From: Litorihabitans aurantiacus | GTDB taxonomy: Bacteria > Actinomycetota > Actinomycetes > Actinomycetales > Beutenbergiaceae | Assembly: GCF_030161595.1 (NCBI RefSeq) | Contig: NZ_BSUM01000001.1 | Location: 2,480,001-2,544,000 of the forward strand | DNA: 64,000 nucleotides | Reading direction: 5' to 3' | Shown: positions 48,950 to 58,050 of the stretch, piece by piece | Position numbering within the stretch: the first letter of the stretch is position 1 | Layout of the letters: the number at the start of each line of letters is the position of its first letter | Program-made: the position numbers and the translations under genes | The notes under the pieces: generated by a model | What the model saw: only the letters and a program-made list of their open reading frames with translations | Told to the model about the DNA's origin: nothing | Databases searched by the model: none

Positions 48950-50634
48950 GAGCCCGTGCTCTCCCCGCCGTCCTGCTGCGCCTCGTAGATCTCCGTGTAG
49001 AAGGCCCGCAGCTCCTCGCCGCCCGAGCTCCGCCACGTCTCGATCGCCGCGTCCAGGTCGGCCATGTCGGCCCGCCCGCGCGCGATGTCCTTCTCCAGGT
49101 CGTCGAACGGCTGACCGAGCGACGCGAACTGGTTCGGCTCCGTGATGTTCTGGCCGTAGAAGAGCGGCTCGACGACGTAGGCGGCGTTGGTCGCGGACCA
49201 CGCGGTCTGGCGCTCGACGTAGTCGGGGAGGTTGACCTTGGCGTTCACGACCGGCGGGTCGACCAAGAAGATGTAGGAGGGCTGGACCTCGCGCTGCGCG
49301 AGCGTCGTGGCGACCGGCAGACCGTCGGCGTCGAGGTCGTAGTGCACGCCCTCCACGCCGTAGTTGATCAGCTGGTACTCCTCGGTGCCGAACGGCGAGG
49401 CGAGGAAGTCGGCGGCGGCGAGCAGCTCGTCGATCGCCGCCGGGTCGTCGTTCTTCTTGATGTACGAGCAGATGTTCGCGCCGCTCGGCTTGTAGATGAC
49501 GGGCTCGCCGCCGTCGGCCGCGAACACCGGCAGGACGTCCATGCTGAAGTCGGGGTCAGCGGCGCGGTTGCGCGTCAGCGCCTCGTGCCAGTAGCCGAGG
49601 CCGCTGGAGGTGACGGCGACCTGACCCGACTCGAACCGCGTTCCGGCGTCGCCCTGGTTGTCGGCGACGGCGTCGGGGTGGACGGCGCCGGAGGCGTACA
49701 GCTTCGTCATCCACTCGAGCGCGTCGCGGTACTCCTGCGTCTCCACGCGGTGCACGAGGGCGCCGTCCTCGCCGAGCTCCCAGCCGTTCGCCGGGAGGAC
49801 CCCGTGGATCACCGTCGCGGTGGCCCAGAGGTCGTTCGTGCCCCAGGCGCCGTCGCCGCCGGCGTCCTCGACGAACGTCAGCAGCTCGTCGGCGTTCGTC
49901 GGGAGCGCCGCGTCGGGGAGCATGTCGTCGCGGTACATGGCGAAGTCGGTGAGGCCGACCTCCTGCGGAAACGGCAGCCCGTAGACCTTGCCGTTCCAGG
50001 AGCACGCCTGCCACGCCTCGGTCGGGATGTTGGCCAGGTTCGGGTACTTCTCGACGGCGTCGCCCGCGAGCTGCGGGCTCAGGTCCTGGAAGATCTGCTC
50101 GACCGCCTGCCCGAAGCGCGGCGGCTCGTTCCACGTCGGGATGCTCACCCAGTCCGCGACGTCCTGGGGCGAGGACAGGACCGCCGCGAGCTTGTCGCCG
50201 TAGGTGTTGCCGTCGGAGATCTGGAAGGTCAGCGTCGTCCCCATCGCCTCGTTCACGGCGTCGAAGTACGCGTTGCCCTCGGTCGGCGGGATCGTGCCCC
50301 ACAGCGGCGTCATCGCCGTGTAGGTGCCCCCGCTGCCCGGCGGCGCGTCGAACGAGCGGACCAGCGGGTCGGGGATGCTCAGGAAGCCGTCGACCGAACC
50401 GTCGACACCGGGGAGGTCGGGCTCCACGAGGTTGAGCGGCACGTAGTTCGGGGTGTTGTCGGCCGAGAGCGCGTAGAGGGTCTCGCCGTCGCCGGACCCT
50501 CCACCCGCCCCGGCGCCACCGCCGCCGCAGGCGGCCAGGACGGCGACGACAGCGGCGGCCGCGACGGTGGTGGTGACGGCCCGTCGACGTCGCGGTGCGG
50601 CGTCGGGGACAGCGGTGGGGACGATCGTCTTCAT
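48946..50634 (-). CDS. Extracellular solute-binding lipoprotein for oligosaccharides
   Basis: A 562-residue family 1 solute-binding protein of the LipO type. The signal peptide ends in a lipobox, LAAC, with the lipidated Cys at residue 36, followed by a Gly-rich tether. Large size and partners of LplB/LplC type point to complex oligosaccharides. GGGAG precedes the ATG at 50634. An operator-like palindrome lies about 70 bases upstream. It is the first gene of the importer operon and is divergent from the GH3 gene. Confidence 0.9.
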   Translation of the reverse strand: MKTIVPTAVPDAAPRRRRAVTTTVAAAAVVAVLAACGGGGAGAGGGSGDGETLYALSADNTPNYVPLNLVEPDLPGVDGSVDGFLSIPDPLVRSFDAPPGSGGTYTAMTPLWGTIPPTEGNAYFDAVNEAMGTTLTFQISDGNTYGDKLAAVLSSPQDVADWVSIPTWNEPPRFGQAVEQIFQDLSPQLAGDAVEKYPNLANIPTEAWQACSWNGKVYGLPFPQEVGLTDFAMYRDDMLPDAALPTNADELLTFVEDAGGDGAWGTNDLWATATVIHGVLPANGWELGEDGALVHRVETQEYRDALEWMTKLYASGAVHPDAVADNQGDAGTRFESGQVAVTSSGLGYWHEALTRNRAADPDFSMDVLPVFAADGGEPVIYKPSGANICSYIKKNDDPAAIDELLAAADFLASPFGTEEYQLINYGVEGVHYDLDADGLPVATTLAQREVQPSYIFLVDPPVVNAKVNLPDYVERQTAWSATNAAYVVEPLFYGQNITEPNQFASLGQPFDDLEKDIARGRADMADLDAAIETWRSSGGEELRAFYTEIYEAQQDGGESTGS

Positions 50635-50702
50635 CGGCGTAGCTCCCGGTCTGGAGAGGGGCGTCCGTGCCCCGCCTCGGTGGTCCGCGGTCGACGTCCA
50701 TC

Positions 50703-50717
50703 GTCGAAGCGCTTCGC
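50703..50717. promoter_or_regulatory. LacI-type operator upstream of the ABC importer
   Basis: CGAAGCGCTTCG at 50705-50716 is a perfect 12-bp palindrome identical to the core of the site before the GH42 operon, with matching flanking TCGTCGAAGC on one side. Confidence 0.7.
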
Positions 50718-50867
50718 CTCACCGTAGGAGGTGCGCCCCCGCTCCGCAAGCCCTTCCGGTCACAAACGCGTCAAGATGTCGACGGAGCAGAAGCTTTGGC
50801 GCACGATCACACGGGAATCCCGCCCCGCGCCATCGCTGGGGACCTGCACGATCCGTCGTGTTGCTCA

Positions 50868-50881
50868 TCGAACCGATTCGA
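50868..50881. promoter_or_regulatory. Imperfect LacI-type operator upstream of the GH3 gene
   Basis: TCGAACCGATTCGA resembles the other two sites (TCGAAGCGCTTCGA) with two changed positions. It lies 44 bases before the GH3 ATG. Confidence 0.5.
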
Positions 50882-50924
50882 GGAACGATGGTCGCAGGCA
50901 CCCCGCCGTCGACGAAGGAGTCAC

Positions 50925-53900
50925 ATGACCGCCCCGCACCGCGCCCGCACCGCCGCCGAGGTCCTCGCCGCCCTCGACCTGGCCGAGAAGGTCGCGATGC
51001 TGCACCAGCACGCGCCCGCCGTCGAGCGCCTCGGCCTGGCGACCTTCCACACCGGCACCGAGGCCCTGCACGGGCTGTCGTGGCTGGGCACCGCGACCGT
51101 CTTCCCGCAGCCGGTGGGCCTCGCCGCCACGTGGGACCCCGACCTCCTGCGGGCGGTGGGCGACGCCGTCGCGACCGAGGTGCGCGCGAAGCACGCCCAG
51201 GACCCGGCGGTCAGCCTCAACGTGTGGGCCCCGGTGGTGAACACGCTGCGGCACCCGCTCTGGGGCCGCACCGAGGAGGGCTACGCCGAGGACCCCGACC
51301 TCACCGCCTCGCTCGCCACCGGGTTCTGCCGCGGCCTGCGGGGCGAGCACCCCGAGGTGTGGAAGACCGTTCCCACGCTCAAGCACTACCTGGCCTACGG
51401 CAACGAGACCGACCGCGCCGTCACGAGCTCGCACCTGCCGCCGCAGGCGCTGCGCGAGTGGGAGCTGCCCGCGTTCGTCGGCCCGCTCGCGGCCGGTGTC
51501 GTCGGTGCCGTCATGCCCTCCTACAACCTCGTCAACGGCCGGCCCAACCACGTCGCGGCCGAGCTCCTGGACGAGCTGCGGTCCTTCGCGCCGTCGTCGA
51601 TCGCCGTGGTCTCGGACGCGCAGGCACCGTCGAACCTCGTCGACGGCGAGCGGTACTTCCCCGACCACGTCACCTCGCACGCGGCGGCGCTGCGAGCCGG
51701 GATCGACTCGTTCACCGACAACTCGCAGGACACCGCGCCCACGATCGAGCGCCTCACCGCGGCCCTCGAGGCCGGGCTGATCACGGAGGCGGACGTCGAC
51801 CGCGCCCTCCTGCGCGTGCTGGAGCTGCGCGAGCGCACCGGCGAGCTCGCGGGCCACGACCCCTACGGCGTCGGACCCGACGCGATCGACCTGCCGCAGC
51901 ACCGCGCCCTGGCGCGCGAGAGCGCCGGTCGCGGCGTCGTCGTGCTGGCCGACGACGCCGGTGTCCTGCCGCTGCGCGACCCCGCCCGCATCGCCGTCGT
52001 CGGCCCGTTCGCCGACCGCGTGCTCCACGACTGGTACTCCGGCACCCCGCCCTACACCGTCTCGATCGCCGCGGCGCTGCGCGAGCGCCACCCGGGGGCG
52101 GACGTGCGCGTGGCCGACGGCGCCGACCGCGTCGCCCTGCGCTCCCTCACGCACGACCGCTACCTCGAGGTGGCTCCCGACGGCGCGGTGGCCGCGACCG
52201 CGGTCGCCCCGCACGAGCGCACGCAGCTGGACGTGACCGACTGGGGCGACGGCGTCTCGACGCTGCGGGCGGTCGCCACCGACCTCCTGCTCAGCGGCGC
52301 CTCGTGGATCCAGGCGGCGAGCGCGACGCGCGTCGGCGGGTGGGTGGCGCAGGAGACCTACCGCCTGCACACGCACCACGACGGCACGGTGTCGGTGCTG
52401 CACGTCGGGTCCGGGCGCTGGCTGCGCGTCCAGCACGGCACCCACCTGCTCGTCGCGGACGGGACCGCCACGACGGCGGAGCGGTTCGCGCGCCACACGG
52501 TCGCCTCGGGCGCGGCGTCCGTCGCGGCCGCGTGCGACGGGGCCGACGTCGTCGTCGTCGCGCTCGGGAACGACCCGCACATCGCCGGGCGGGAGACCGA
52601 GGACCGCCCCGACCTGCTGCTGCCGCCGGTCTCGCGCGAGATCTGGCGCACCGCCGTCGCGAGCGGCACGCCCGCCGTCCTGACGCTGGTCTCGAGCTAC
52701 CCGTACGCGATCGCGGAGGAGGCCGCGTCCGCGGCCGCCGTCGTCTGGACGAGCCACGCCGGGCAGGAGCTCGGGCACGGGCTGGTGGACGTGCTGAGCG
52801 GGGACCGTGAGCCCTCGGGGCGCCTGGCGCAGACGTGGTGGGCGCGCGAGGTGGACGCGGGCGACCTGCTGGACTACGACGTCGTCGGGTCGGCGCAGAC
52901 CTACCGCTACGCCCCGGCCGCCCCGCTGTACGGCCTGGGCCACGGGCGCAGCTACACGAGGGTGGCCTACCGCGGGCTGACGCTGGCGGCGGACGGCACC
53001 GGTGGCGGCGCGGACGGCGGCGCCGAGGTCACGGCGCCCCCGGCGACGACGCGGCACACCGCGGCGGACGAGGCCGCGGCGACCGCCGCCTCCGGGCGGC
53101 CCGGACTCGACGCCGTCGTGACCGTGACGAACACCGGCGAACGCCCGGTCGACGAGCTCGTGGCGCTGTGGGTGCACGCCCCGCGGCTGCCCGTGCCCGC
53201 CCCGGCGCGGCGGCTGGCCGCGTGGACCAGGGTGGCGCTCGCCCCGGGGGAGACCCGCGAGGTCGCGCTGCGCGTACCGCTGGGCGTCCTGGCCGTCTGG
53301 GACGTGGCCGCCGCGGCCGGCCCCGGCGACCCCGCGACGCCCGCCACCCCCGGCGCGTACCGGGTGCAGCCGGGGGTGTACCGCCTGGCGGCGGGCAGCT
53401 CGGTGACGGATCCCGCCGTGACCGCGCCGCTGGTGGTGCACGAGGCGCGCGACGGCGGCGGCCCCGCGCCCTCGCGAGCGGACCGGATCGACGCGCACGC
53501 CTTCCACGCGCACGCGGGCGTGGTCACCTCCGACCGCACGCGCGAGCACGGGTCGAGCGTGGAGGTGGCGGCCGCCGGGCGCGCGGCGTGGACGCTCTAC
53601 CGGGGCCTCGACCTCGACGACGTCACGGCCGTCGGCATCGAGGCCACCCGGCGCGCGCTGCCCGCGTGGGGTCCGAGCACGGTCCGTCTCGAGGTGCGGG
53701 CAGCCGGTGGCGGTGAGCACGACTGGCGAGCACTCACCGCCGAGGTCGCCGTCCCCGAGGGGGACCGCTACGCGTGGCAGGAGCTGGCGCTGCCGCTGGT
53801 GGCTCCGCCCGCGGGCCGACCGGGCGGGCTGGACGACGTCGACCTCCGGCTGCACCTGACGGGCGCCGCCCGCGTCGCCGCGATCCACCTGGAGCGCTGA
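50925..53900 (+). CDS. GH3 beta-glycosidase with inserted trefoil-like domain
   Basis: A 991-residue GH3 enzyme without signal peptide. The barrel domain has TLKHYLAYGNETDR and the nucleophile Asp in VVSDAQAP. The second domain has the acid/base region GRETEDRPDLLLPP. Between them (about 405-525) an insert reads LRSLTHDRYLEVAPDG and YRLHTHHDGTVSVLHVGSGR, like repeats of a fascin-type beta-trefoil, where PA14 would be common. A fibronectin-III-like domain and a C-terminal CBM6-like domain follow. Activity is beta-xylosidase or beta-glucosidase; I cannot choose. GAAGGAG lies five bases before the ATG. The operator at 50868 ties it to the LacI regulon. Confidence 0.85.
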   Translation: MTAPHRARTAAEVLAALDLAEKVAMLHQHAPAVERLGLATFHTGTEALHGLSWLGTATVFPQPVGLAATWDPDLLRAVGDAVATEVRAKHAQDPAVSLNVWAPVVNTLRHPLWGRTEEGYAEDPDLTASLATGFCRGLRGEHPEVWKTVPTLKHYLAYGNETDRAVTSSHLPPQALREWELPAFVGPLAAGVVGAVMPSYNLVNGRPNHVAAELLDELRSFAPSSIAVVSDAQAPSNLVDGERYFPDHVTSHAAALRAGIDSFTDNSQDTAPTIERLTAALEAGLITEADVDRALLRVLELRERTGELAGHDPYGVGPDAIDLPQHRALARESAGRGVVVLADDAGVLPLRDPARIAVVGPFADRVLHDWYSGTPPYTVSIAAALRERHPGADVRVADGADRVALRSLTHDRYLEVAPDGAVAATAVAPHERTQLDVTDWGDGVSTLRAVATDLLLSGASWIQAASATRVGGWVAQETYRLHTHHDGTVSVLHVGSGRWLRVQHGTHLLVADGTATTAERFARHTVASGAASVAAACDGADVVVVALGNDPHIAGRETEDRPDLLLPPVSREIWRTAVASGTPAVLTLVSSYPYAIAEEAASAAAVVWTSHAGQELGHGLVDVLSGDREPSGRLAQTWWAREVDAGDLLDYDVVGSAQTYRYAPAAPLYGLGHGRSYTRVAYRGLTLAADGTGGGADGGAEVTAPPATTRHTAADEAAATAASGRPGLDAVVTVTNTGERPVDELVALWVHAPRLPVPAPARRLAAWTRVALAPGETREVALRVPLGVLAVWDVAAAAGPGDPATPATPGAYRVQPGVYRLAAGSSVTDPAVTAPLVVHEARDGGGPAPSRADRIDAHAFHAHAGVVTSDRTREHGSSVEVAAAGRAAWTLYRGLDLDDVTAVGIEATRRALPAWGPSTVRLEVRAAGGGEHDWRALTAEVAVPEGDRYAWQELALPLVAPPAGRPGGLDDVDLRLHLTGAARVAAIHLER

Positions 53901-53915
53901 GCCCCACCAGGCCGC

Positions 53916-54924
53916 TCAGGCGGCGCGGTCGGCCACGAGGCGCTGCGCCGTCGTCGTGTCCGTCACCAGCACGTTGACCCAGCCGCCGAGCACCGCGCCG
54001 CGCACCGCGGCGTACTTGCGCTCCCCGCCCGCGACGCCGACGCGGCGCGGGACCTCGCGCAGCTGCTCGGCCGCGATGCCGATGACGCGCTCGTCGAGCC
54101 CGGTGGCCACGGGGGCGCCGTCGGCGTCGAAGAACCGCAGGCAGATGTCGCCGACGGCGCCGGCGGCCGCGAGCGCCGCGCGGTCGCTCTCCCCCAGGAC
54201 GTTGCCGCTCATCCGCAGCAGCTCGGAGGGTTCGACCGATCCGATCCCGACCAGCGCCACGGTCAGGCGCGGCCAGACGTTCATCACCGAGGTCACGGTC
54301 GAGTCGGCCATGAGGGAGTTGCGGGCGCTGGCCGACCCGAGCACCCCCGGCGTCGGCATGAAGACGGGTGAGGCACCGGTGCTGCTCGCGAACTGCCCGA
54401 TCAGCCGGGCCGCGAGCATCTGCACGCGGGGCTCGCCGAGGCCGCCGACCACCTGGACCACCTGGTCCACGACCGGCTGGCGGAAGGGCCGCATCGCGTT
54501 CACCGCCGCCAGCAGCGACGCCGACCACGAGGACATCCCCACGGTGTCGCCGCCGATGAGGGTCGCGGCGAGGTACTCCGCCGTCGCGGCACCGAGCGCG
54601 GGCGTGACGTCCTCCCCGCCCCGCCGGCGTCGACGACCACCGCCTGCTCGAGACCGTAGGCACGCTCGAGCTCCTCCTCGAGGTCCGTGTGGACCCCCGG
54701 CGGGAGCGAGACGATCGTGTGGACGATCCCGACCTCGACGGCGCGCTTCAGCAGCCGGGAGACACGCGGCTGCGAGACGTGGAGCTCGGCGGCGATGTCC
54801 GCCTGCCGCATCCCGCGCGAGTGGTACATCCGGGCGACCCGGGCCATCAGGCGGAGCTGGTCCTCGGAGTGGGTGAAGACGGGCTGCGCTCCGCCCCCGG
54901 CAGCCCCGGTGCACCTGCGCTCAT
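53916..54924 (-). CDS. SorC/DeoR-type sugar-responsive regulator; two frameshifts
   Basis: About 336 residues after restoring one base at the C runs 54894-54898 and 54614-54617. The N-terminal helix-turn-helix is MRQADIAAELHVSQPRVSRLL. The SorC sugar-binding domain follows (TLIGGDTVGMSSWSAS, VVQVVGGLG, VALVGIGSVEPSE, ICLRFFDADG). The ATG at 54924 is supported by GGGGAGGA eight bases upstream, which the repaired frame connects to THSEDQLRLMARVARMY. It lies at the end of the sugar operon and probably senses a phosphorylated sugar of that pathway. The shifts look like sequence errors. Confidence 0.82.
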
Positions 54925-55024
54925 CCGTGGTCCTCCCCTGCTGACCGGGCCCGGCCGGTACCCGAGTGAATATCGTATCGATCTCGAACGGGTCCGACCG
55001 GGCGGTGGTCGGACTGGCGGCCCC

Positions 55025-55990
55025 TCAGCCCACCAGCTCGCGCGCGGTGCTCGCGATCCCGGCGGGACTCATCCCGTGGTGGTCCAGCAGCCACTCGGCC
55101 GACCCGGTCACCGCGAAGGCGTCCCGGAACCCGAGCGCGCGCACCGGAGCGGGGTGACGCTCCACCACGACCTCGGCCACGGCGCCGCCGAGGCCGGTCA
55201 CCATCGCCTCCTCGATCGTCACGATGCCCCGGGTCTCGCGCGCGGCGGCGACGATCGCGTCGGCGTCGAGCGGCTTGATCGTGGGCATCGCGAGCACGCG
55301 GGCGGCGACGCCGTCGGCCGCGAGGAGGTCCGCGGCGTCCAGCGCGCGCACCACGGTGGTGCCGGTCGCGACCAGGGTGACGTCGTCGCCCCTCCGCAGC
55401 ACGACGGCCCGCCCCGGGACGAAGGTGTAGTCCGGCGCGTGCACCGCCGGCACCCCCATGCGGGCCACCCGCAGGTACACGGGTCCGTCGTGCTGCGCCG
55501 CCCAGCGCACGGCCTGCGCCGTCTCCTCCGGGTCCGACGGCGCGAGCACCGTCAGGCCCGGGAGCGTCCGCAGCCAGGCGAAGTCCTCGATCGAGTGGTG
55601 CGTCGGCCCGAGGTCGCCGTACGCGACGCCGGGCGACTGCCCGACCAGCTTGACGTTGTACTGCGAGTAGACGACGTCGGCCTTGATCTGCTCCATCGCG
55701 CGCGCCGTCAGGAAGCACCCGGCCGCGGAGACGAACGGGATCCGGCCGCCGTTCGCGAGCCCCGCGCCGACCCCGACCATGTCCTGCTCGGCGATGCCGA
55801 CGTTGATCGTGCGCTCGGGGAACTCCTTCTGGAAGCCGCCGAGCTTGGAGGAGCCGATCGAGTCGTTGACGACGACGACCACGCGCTCGTCCGCGCGCGC
55901 CACCTCGGCGATCGTGGCGGCCCAGGCGTCGCGGCAGTCGTGCAGCGTGCGCTCGGGAACGGCGGGCACGGCGGGGACGGTGGTGGTCAT
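55025..55990 (-). CDS. Transketolase C-terminal subunit (candidate apulose-4-phosphate transketolase, AptB)
   Basis: A 321-residue half transketolase holding the pyrimidine-binding and C-terminal domains. Markers are VGIAEQDMVGVGAGLANGG (with the Glu that activates the thiamine ring), the GDLGPTHHSIEDFAWLR block and the C-terminal GTTVVRALDAADLL domain. Its ATG overlaps the stop of the N-terminal subunit gene by 4 bp. Split transketolases are often dedicated to unusual sugars. The assignment to apulose 4-phosphate rests on the neighbours (isomerase, FGGY kinase, ribose-type importer), not on this sequence alone. Confidence 0.88.
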   Translation of the reverse strand: MTTTVPAVPAVPERTLHDCRDAWAATIAEVARADERVVVVVNDSIGSSKLGGFQKEFPERTINVGIAEQDMVGVGAGLANGGRIPFVSAAGCFLTARAMEQIKADVVYSQYNVKLVGQSPGVAYGDLGPTHHSIEDFAWLRTLPGLTVLAPSDPEETAQAVRWAAQHDGPVYLRVARMGVPAVHAPDYTFVPGRAVVLRRGDDVTLVATGTTVVRALDAADLLAADGVAARVLAMPTIKPLDADAIVAAARETRGIVTIEEAMVTGLGGAVAEVVVERHPAPVRALGFRDAFAVTGSAEWLLDHHGMSPAGIASTARELVG

Positions 55991-56959
55991 GCGGACTCTC
56001 CTCGGTGATGCCGGCGAGCACGTCGTCGAGCTCGGCCACGGCCTGCGCGACCTGCGCGGCGCTCGGCACCTTGTGGTGCCAGGCGACGTCGTCGCGCATG
56101 AAGCTGACCGGGTGGCCCTTGTCGGTGTGGGCGAGCACGAACGTCGGCCGCCCGGACGCGGCGGGCACGCCCGCGTAGGCGTCCAGCAGGGCGCCGACGT
56201 CGTTGCCGTCGACCTCCACGACCTCCCACCCGAACGCGCGCAGCTTGTCGCCGAGCGGTTCGAGGTCGTTGGTGTCCGCGACCCGCGCCCCCTGCTGGAG
56301 GCGGTTGCGGTCCACGAGGGCCACGAGCCGGTCGAGCCGCTGGTGGCCCGCCGTCATGAACGCCTCCCAGTTGGAGCCCTCCTGCAGCTCGCCGTCGCCG
56401 AGCAGCACGAACGTGCGGCGCTCGCTGCCGTCCAGGCGGGCGGCCAGCGCCATCCCGACGGCGATCGGCAGCCCGTGCCCGAGCGGCCCGGTGCTGGCCT
56501 CGACGGCGTGGATCTTCGTGCGCGCCGGGTGGCCGTTCAGCATCGACTCGGGCTGCAGGAACGTGCGCAGCGCCTCGGGGGCGATGTACCCGCCGACGGC
56601 GAGCGTCGTGTACAGCGCGTTCGCCGCGTGCCCCTTGGACAGCACGAGGCGGTCGCGGTCGGCGTCGCAGGCCTCGACCTGCGCGGGGCTGATGTTCATC
56701 ACCGACAGGTAGAGCGTCACGAGCGCGTCGGTGATCGAGAACTCGCCGCCGATGTGGCCGGCGCCCGCGGCGCCGACCGTCTGGATCGCGCGGCGGCGCA
56801 CCTCGGTGGCCGCGCGCCGCAGGTGGGCGAGCGTCTCGGCGCGCGTGGCGCCGTCGGGCACGCGTCCGAGCACCGCGATCTCGCGGTCCGGCTCCGCGAG
56901 CAGCGTGGTCTCGACGGCGTGCACGAGCCCCGCGTGCGGGGCCAGGGGGTGGTGGTCAT
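55987..56959 (-). CDS. Transketolase N-terminal subunit (candidate AptA); two frameshifts
   Basis: The thiamine-diphosphate-binding half of the split transketolase, about 324 residues when repaired. GHIGGEFSITDALVTLYL, HPARTKIHAVEASTGPLGHGL and the ThDP motif GDGELQEGSNWEAFMTAGH, then NRLQQG, are clear. The ATG at 56959 overlaps the isomerase stop (TGATG), but the frame is recovered only by adding a base to the G run 56945-56949. Near the end, a second missing base (about 55990-56015) would give a stop at 55987 overlapping the AptB-like ATG. Without it the frame runs through the next gene. Confidence 0.85.
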
Positions 56960-57945
56960 CAGTCCTTCCTCATGCTCGACAGGAGGACGTCCTGGACGAG
57001 GCGGTGGGCGGCCATGGCGTCGTTGCTCGCCTGGGCCTGCCGCAGTGCGGTGATGTCGAGCTCCTCGAGGGCGCGGTGCACGGCCTTGAGGAAGCGGATG
57101 GAGGTGCGCGCGGCGTCGACCGTGTCCTCGCGGAACGGGAACTGGTCGAGCTGCCAGACGCCCTCCCACTCGTTGATCTTGAGGGTGTAGAAGAACTCGA
57201 AGACCTCCACGGGGTGGACGGTGCCGACCACGAGGTCGTCGTCCCAGCCGCGGAAGTTGTCGTTGACGTCCATCGCCCACAGCAGCCCGTGGTCGATCAG
57301 GAGCTGCGCGGACGCCGACGGCGACTCGCCGCCGAACAGCGCGTGCCCGAAGTCGAGCAGCACGCCGACGTTGTCCACACCCATGGCCTTGATGCCGAGC
57401 GCGGTCTTTGCGGCCGAGTCCCAGAACATGCGGCCGCGCGGCTCGCGGGGCTTGTACTCGATGACCATGCGGACGTCGGGGTTGGCCAGGGCGAGCTCGC
57501 GCATGCCCGAGACCGCGAGGTCCCACTGCATCTTGTGGTCGACCTGGAAGGGGTAGTCCCACCCGTCCTGGCCGGGCCACACCTTGAGGTAGGAGGCCCC
57601 GAGCTGCCGCACGACGTCGGCCGCCTCGTTCAGGACCGCGAGCGCCTCGGCGCGGATCTCGGCGTCGGGGTTGGTGAACGCCCCGTAGCGGAAGCGGCGC
57701 ATGTAGATCTCGGGTGTGACACCGATGGCCTCGAGGCCGTTCCGCTCCAGGGCGGCCTTCACGTCGGCGACCGTGACGCCCTCGGTGAAGGGGTAGGGCA
57801 CGTCGACGACGGAGAGGTCACCCACGCTGCCGGCGAGGTCGATCTGCTCCAGCGTGGTCAGGGGCGGGGCGTATCCGTCGGTGGCGTAGCGGTCGACGTA
57901 GCTGGCGAAGTGCCACAGGCCCGCACCGAAACGAGGGGTAGTCAT
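56959..57945 (-). CDS. Sugar isomerase/epimerase, xylose-isomerase-like TIM barrel (candidate D-apiose isomerase)
   Basis: A 328-residue AP endonuclease 2 / xylose isomerase-like barrel. Metal-site blocks visible are [10 protein letters not shown] (Glu), [13 protein letters not shown] (Asp and His), WAMDVNDNF and a late Glu region ([13 protein letters not shown]). I chose [11 protein letters not shown] at 57945; ATGs at 57969 and 57975 are alternatives, the former with TAGCAT close upstream. The stop overlaps the transketolase start. In the described apiose route an isomerase of this fold turns D-apiose into D-apulose. Other pentose or tetrose substrates remain possible. Confidence 0.82.
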   Translation of the reverse strand: MTTPRFGAGLWHFASYVDRYATDGYAPPLTTLEQIDLAGSVGDLSVVDVPYPFTEGVTVADVKAALERNGLEAIGVTPEIYMRRFRYGAFTNPDAEIRAEALAVLNEAADVVRQLGASYLKVWPGQDGWDYPFQVDHKMQWDLAVSGMRELALANPDVRMVIEYKPREPRGRMFWDSAAKTALGIKAMGVDNVGVLLDFGHALFGGESPSASAQLLIDHGLLWAMDVNDNFRGWDDDLVVGTVHPVEVFEFFYTLKINEWEGVWQLDQFPFREDTVDAARTSIRFLKAVHRALEELDITALRQAQASNDAMAAHRLVQDVLLSSMRKD

Positions 57946-57990
57946 ATCTATTCCGTTCTGATTCGACATTCTCATGCTAGCAGTGCCCGG

Positions 57991-58026
57991 GGTGGCCCCG
58001 CCCGCGAGCGGGCGGACGGGGCCACC
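57991..58026 (-). terminator. Hairpin between solute-binding protein and isomerase genes
   Basis: A 10-bp outer stem (57991-58000 with 58017-58026) encloses an inner CCCG-CGAG-CGGG hairpin. It follows the binding-protein gene by 25 bases. It may lower transcription of the enzymes relative to the importer, or protect the upstream mRNA. Confidence 0.6.
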
Positions 58027-58050
58027 GGGTCCTCGCCGTGCCGGGTGCGC

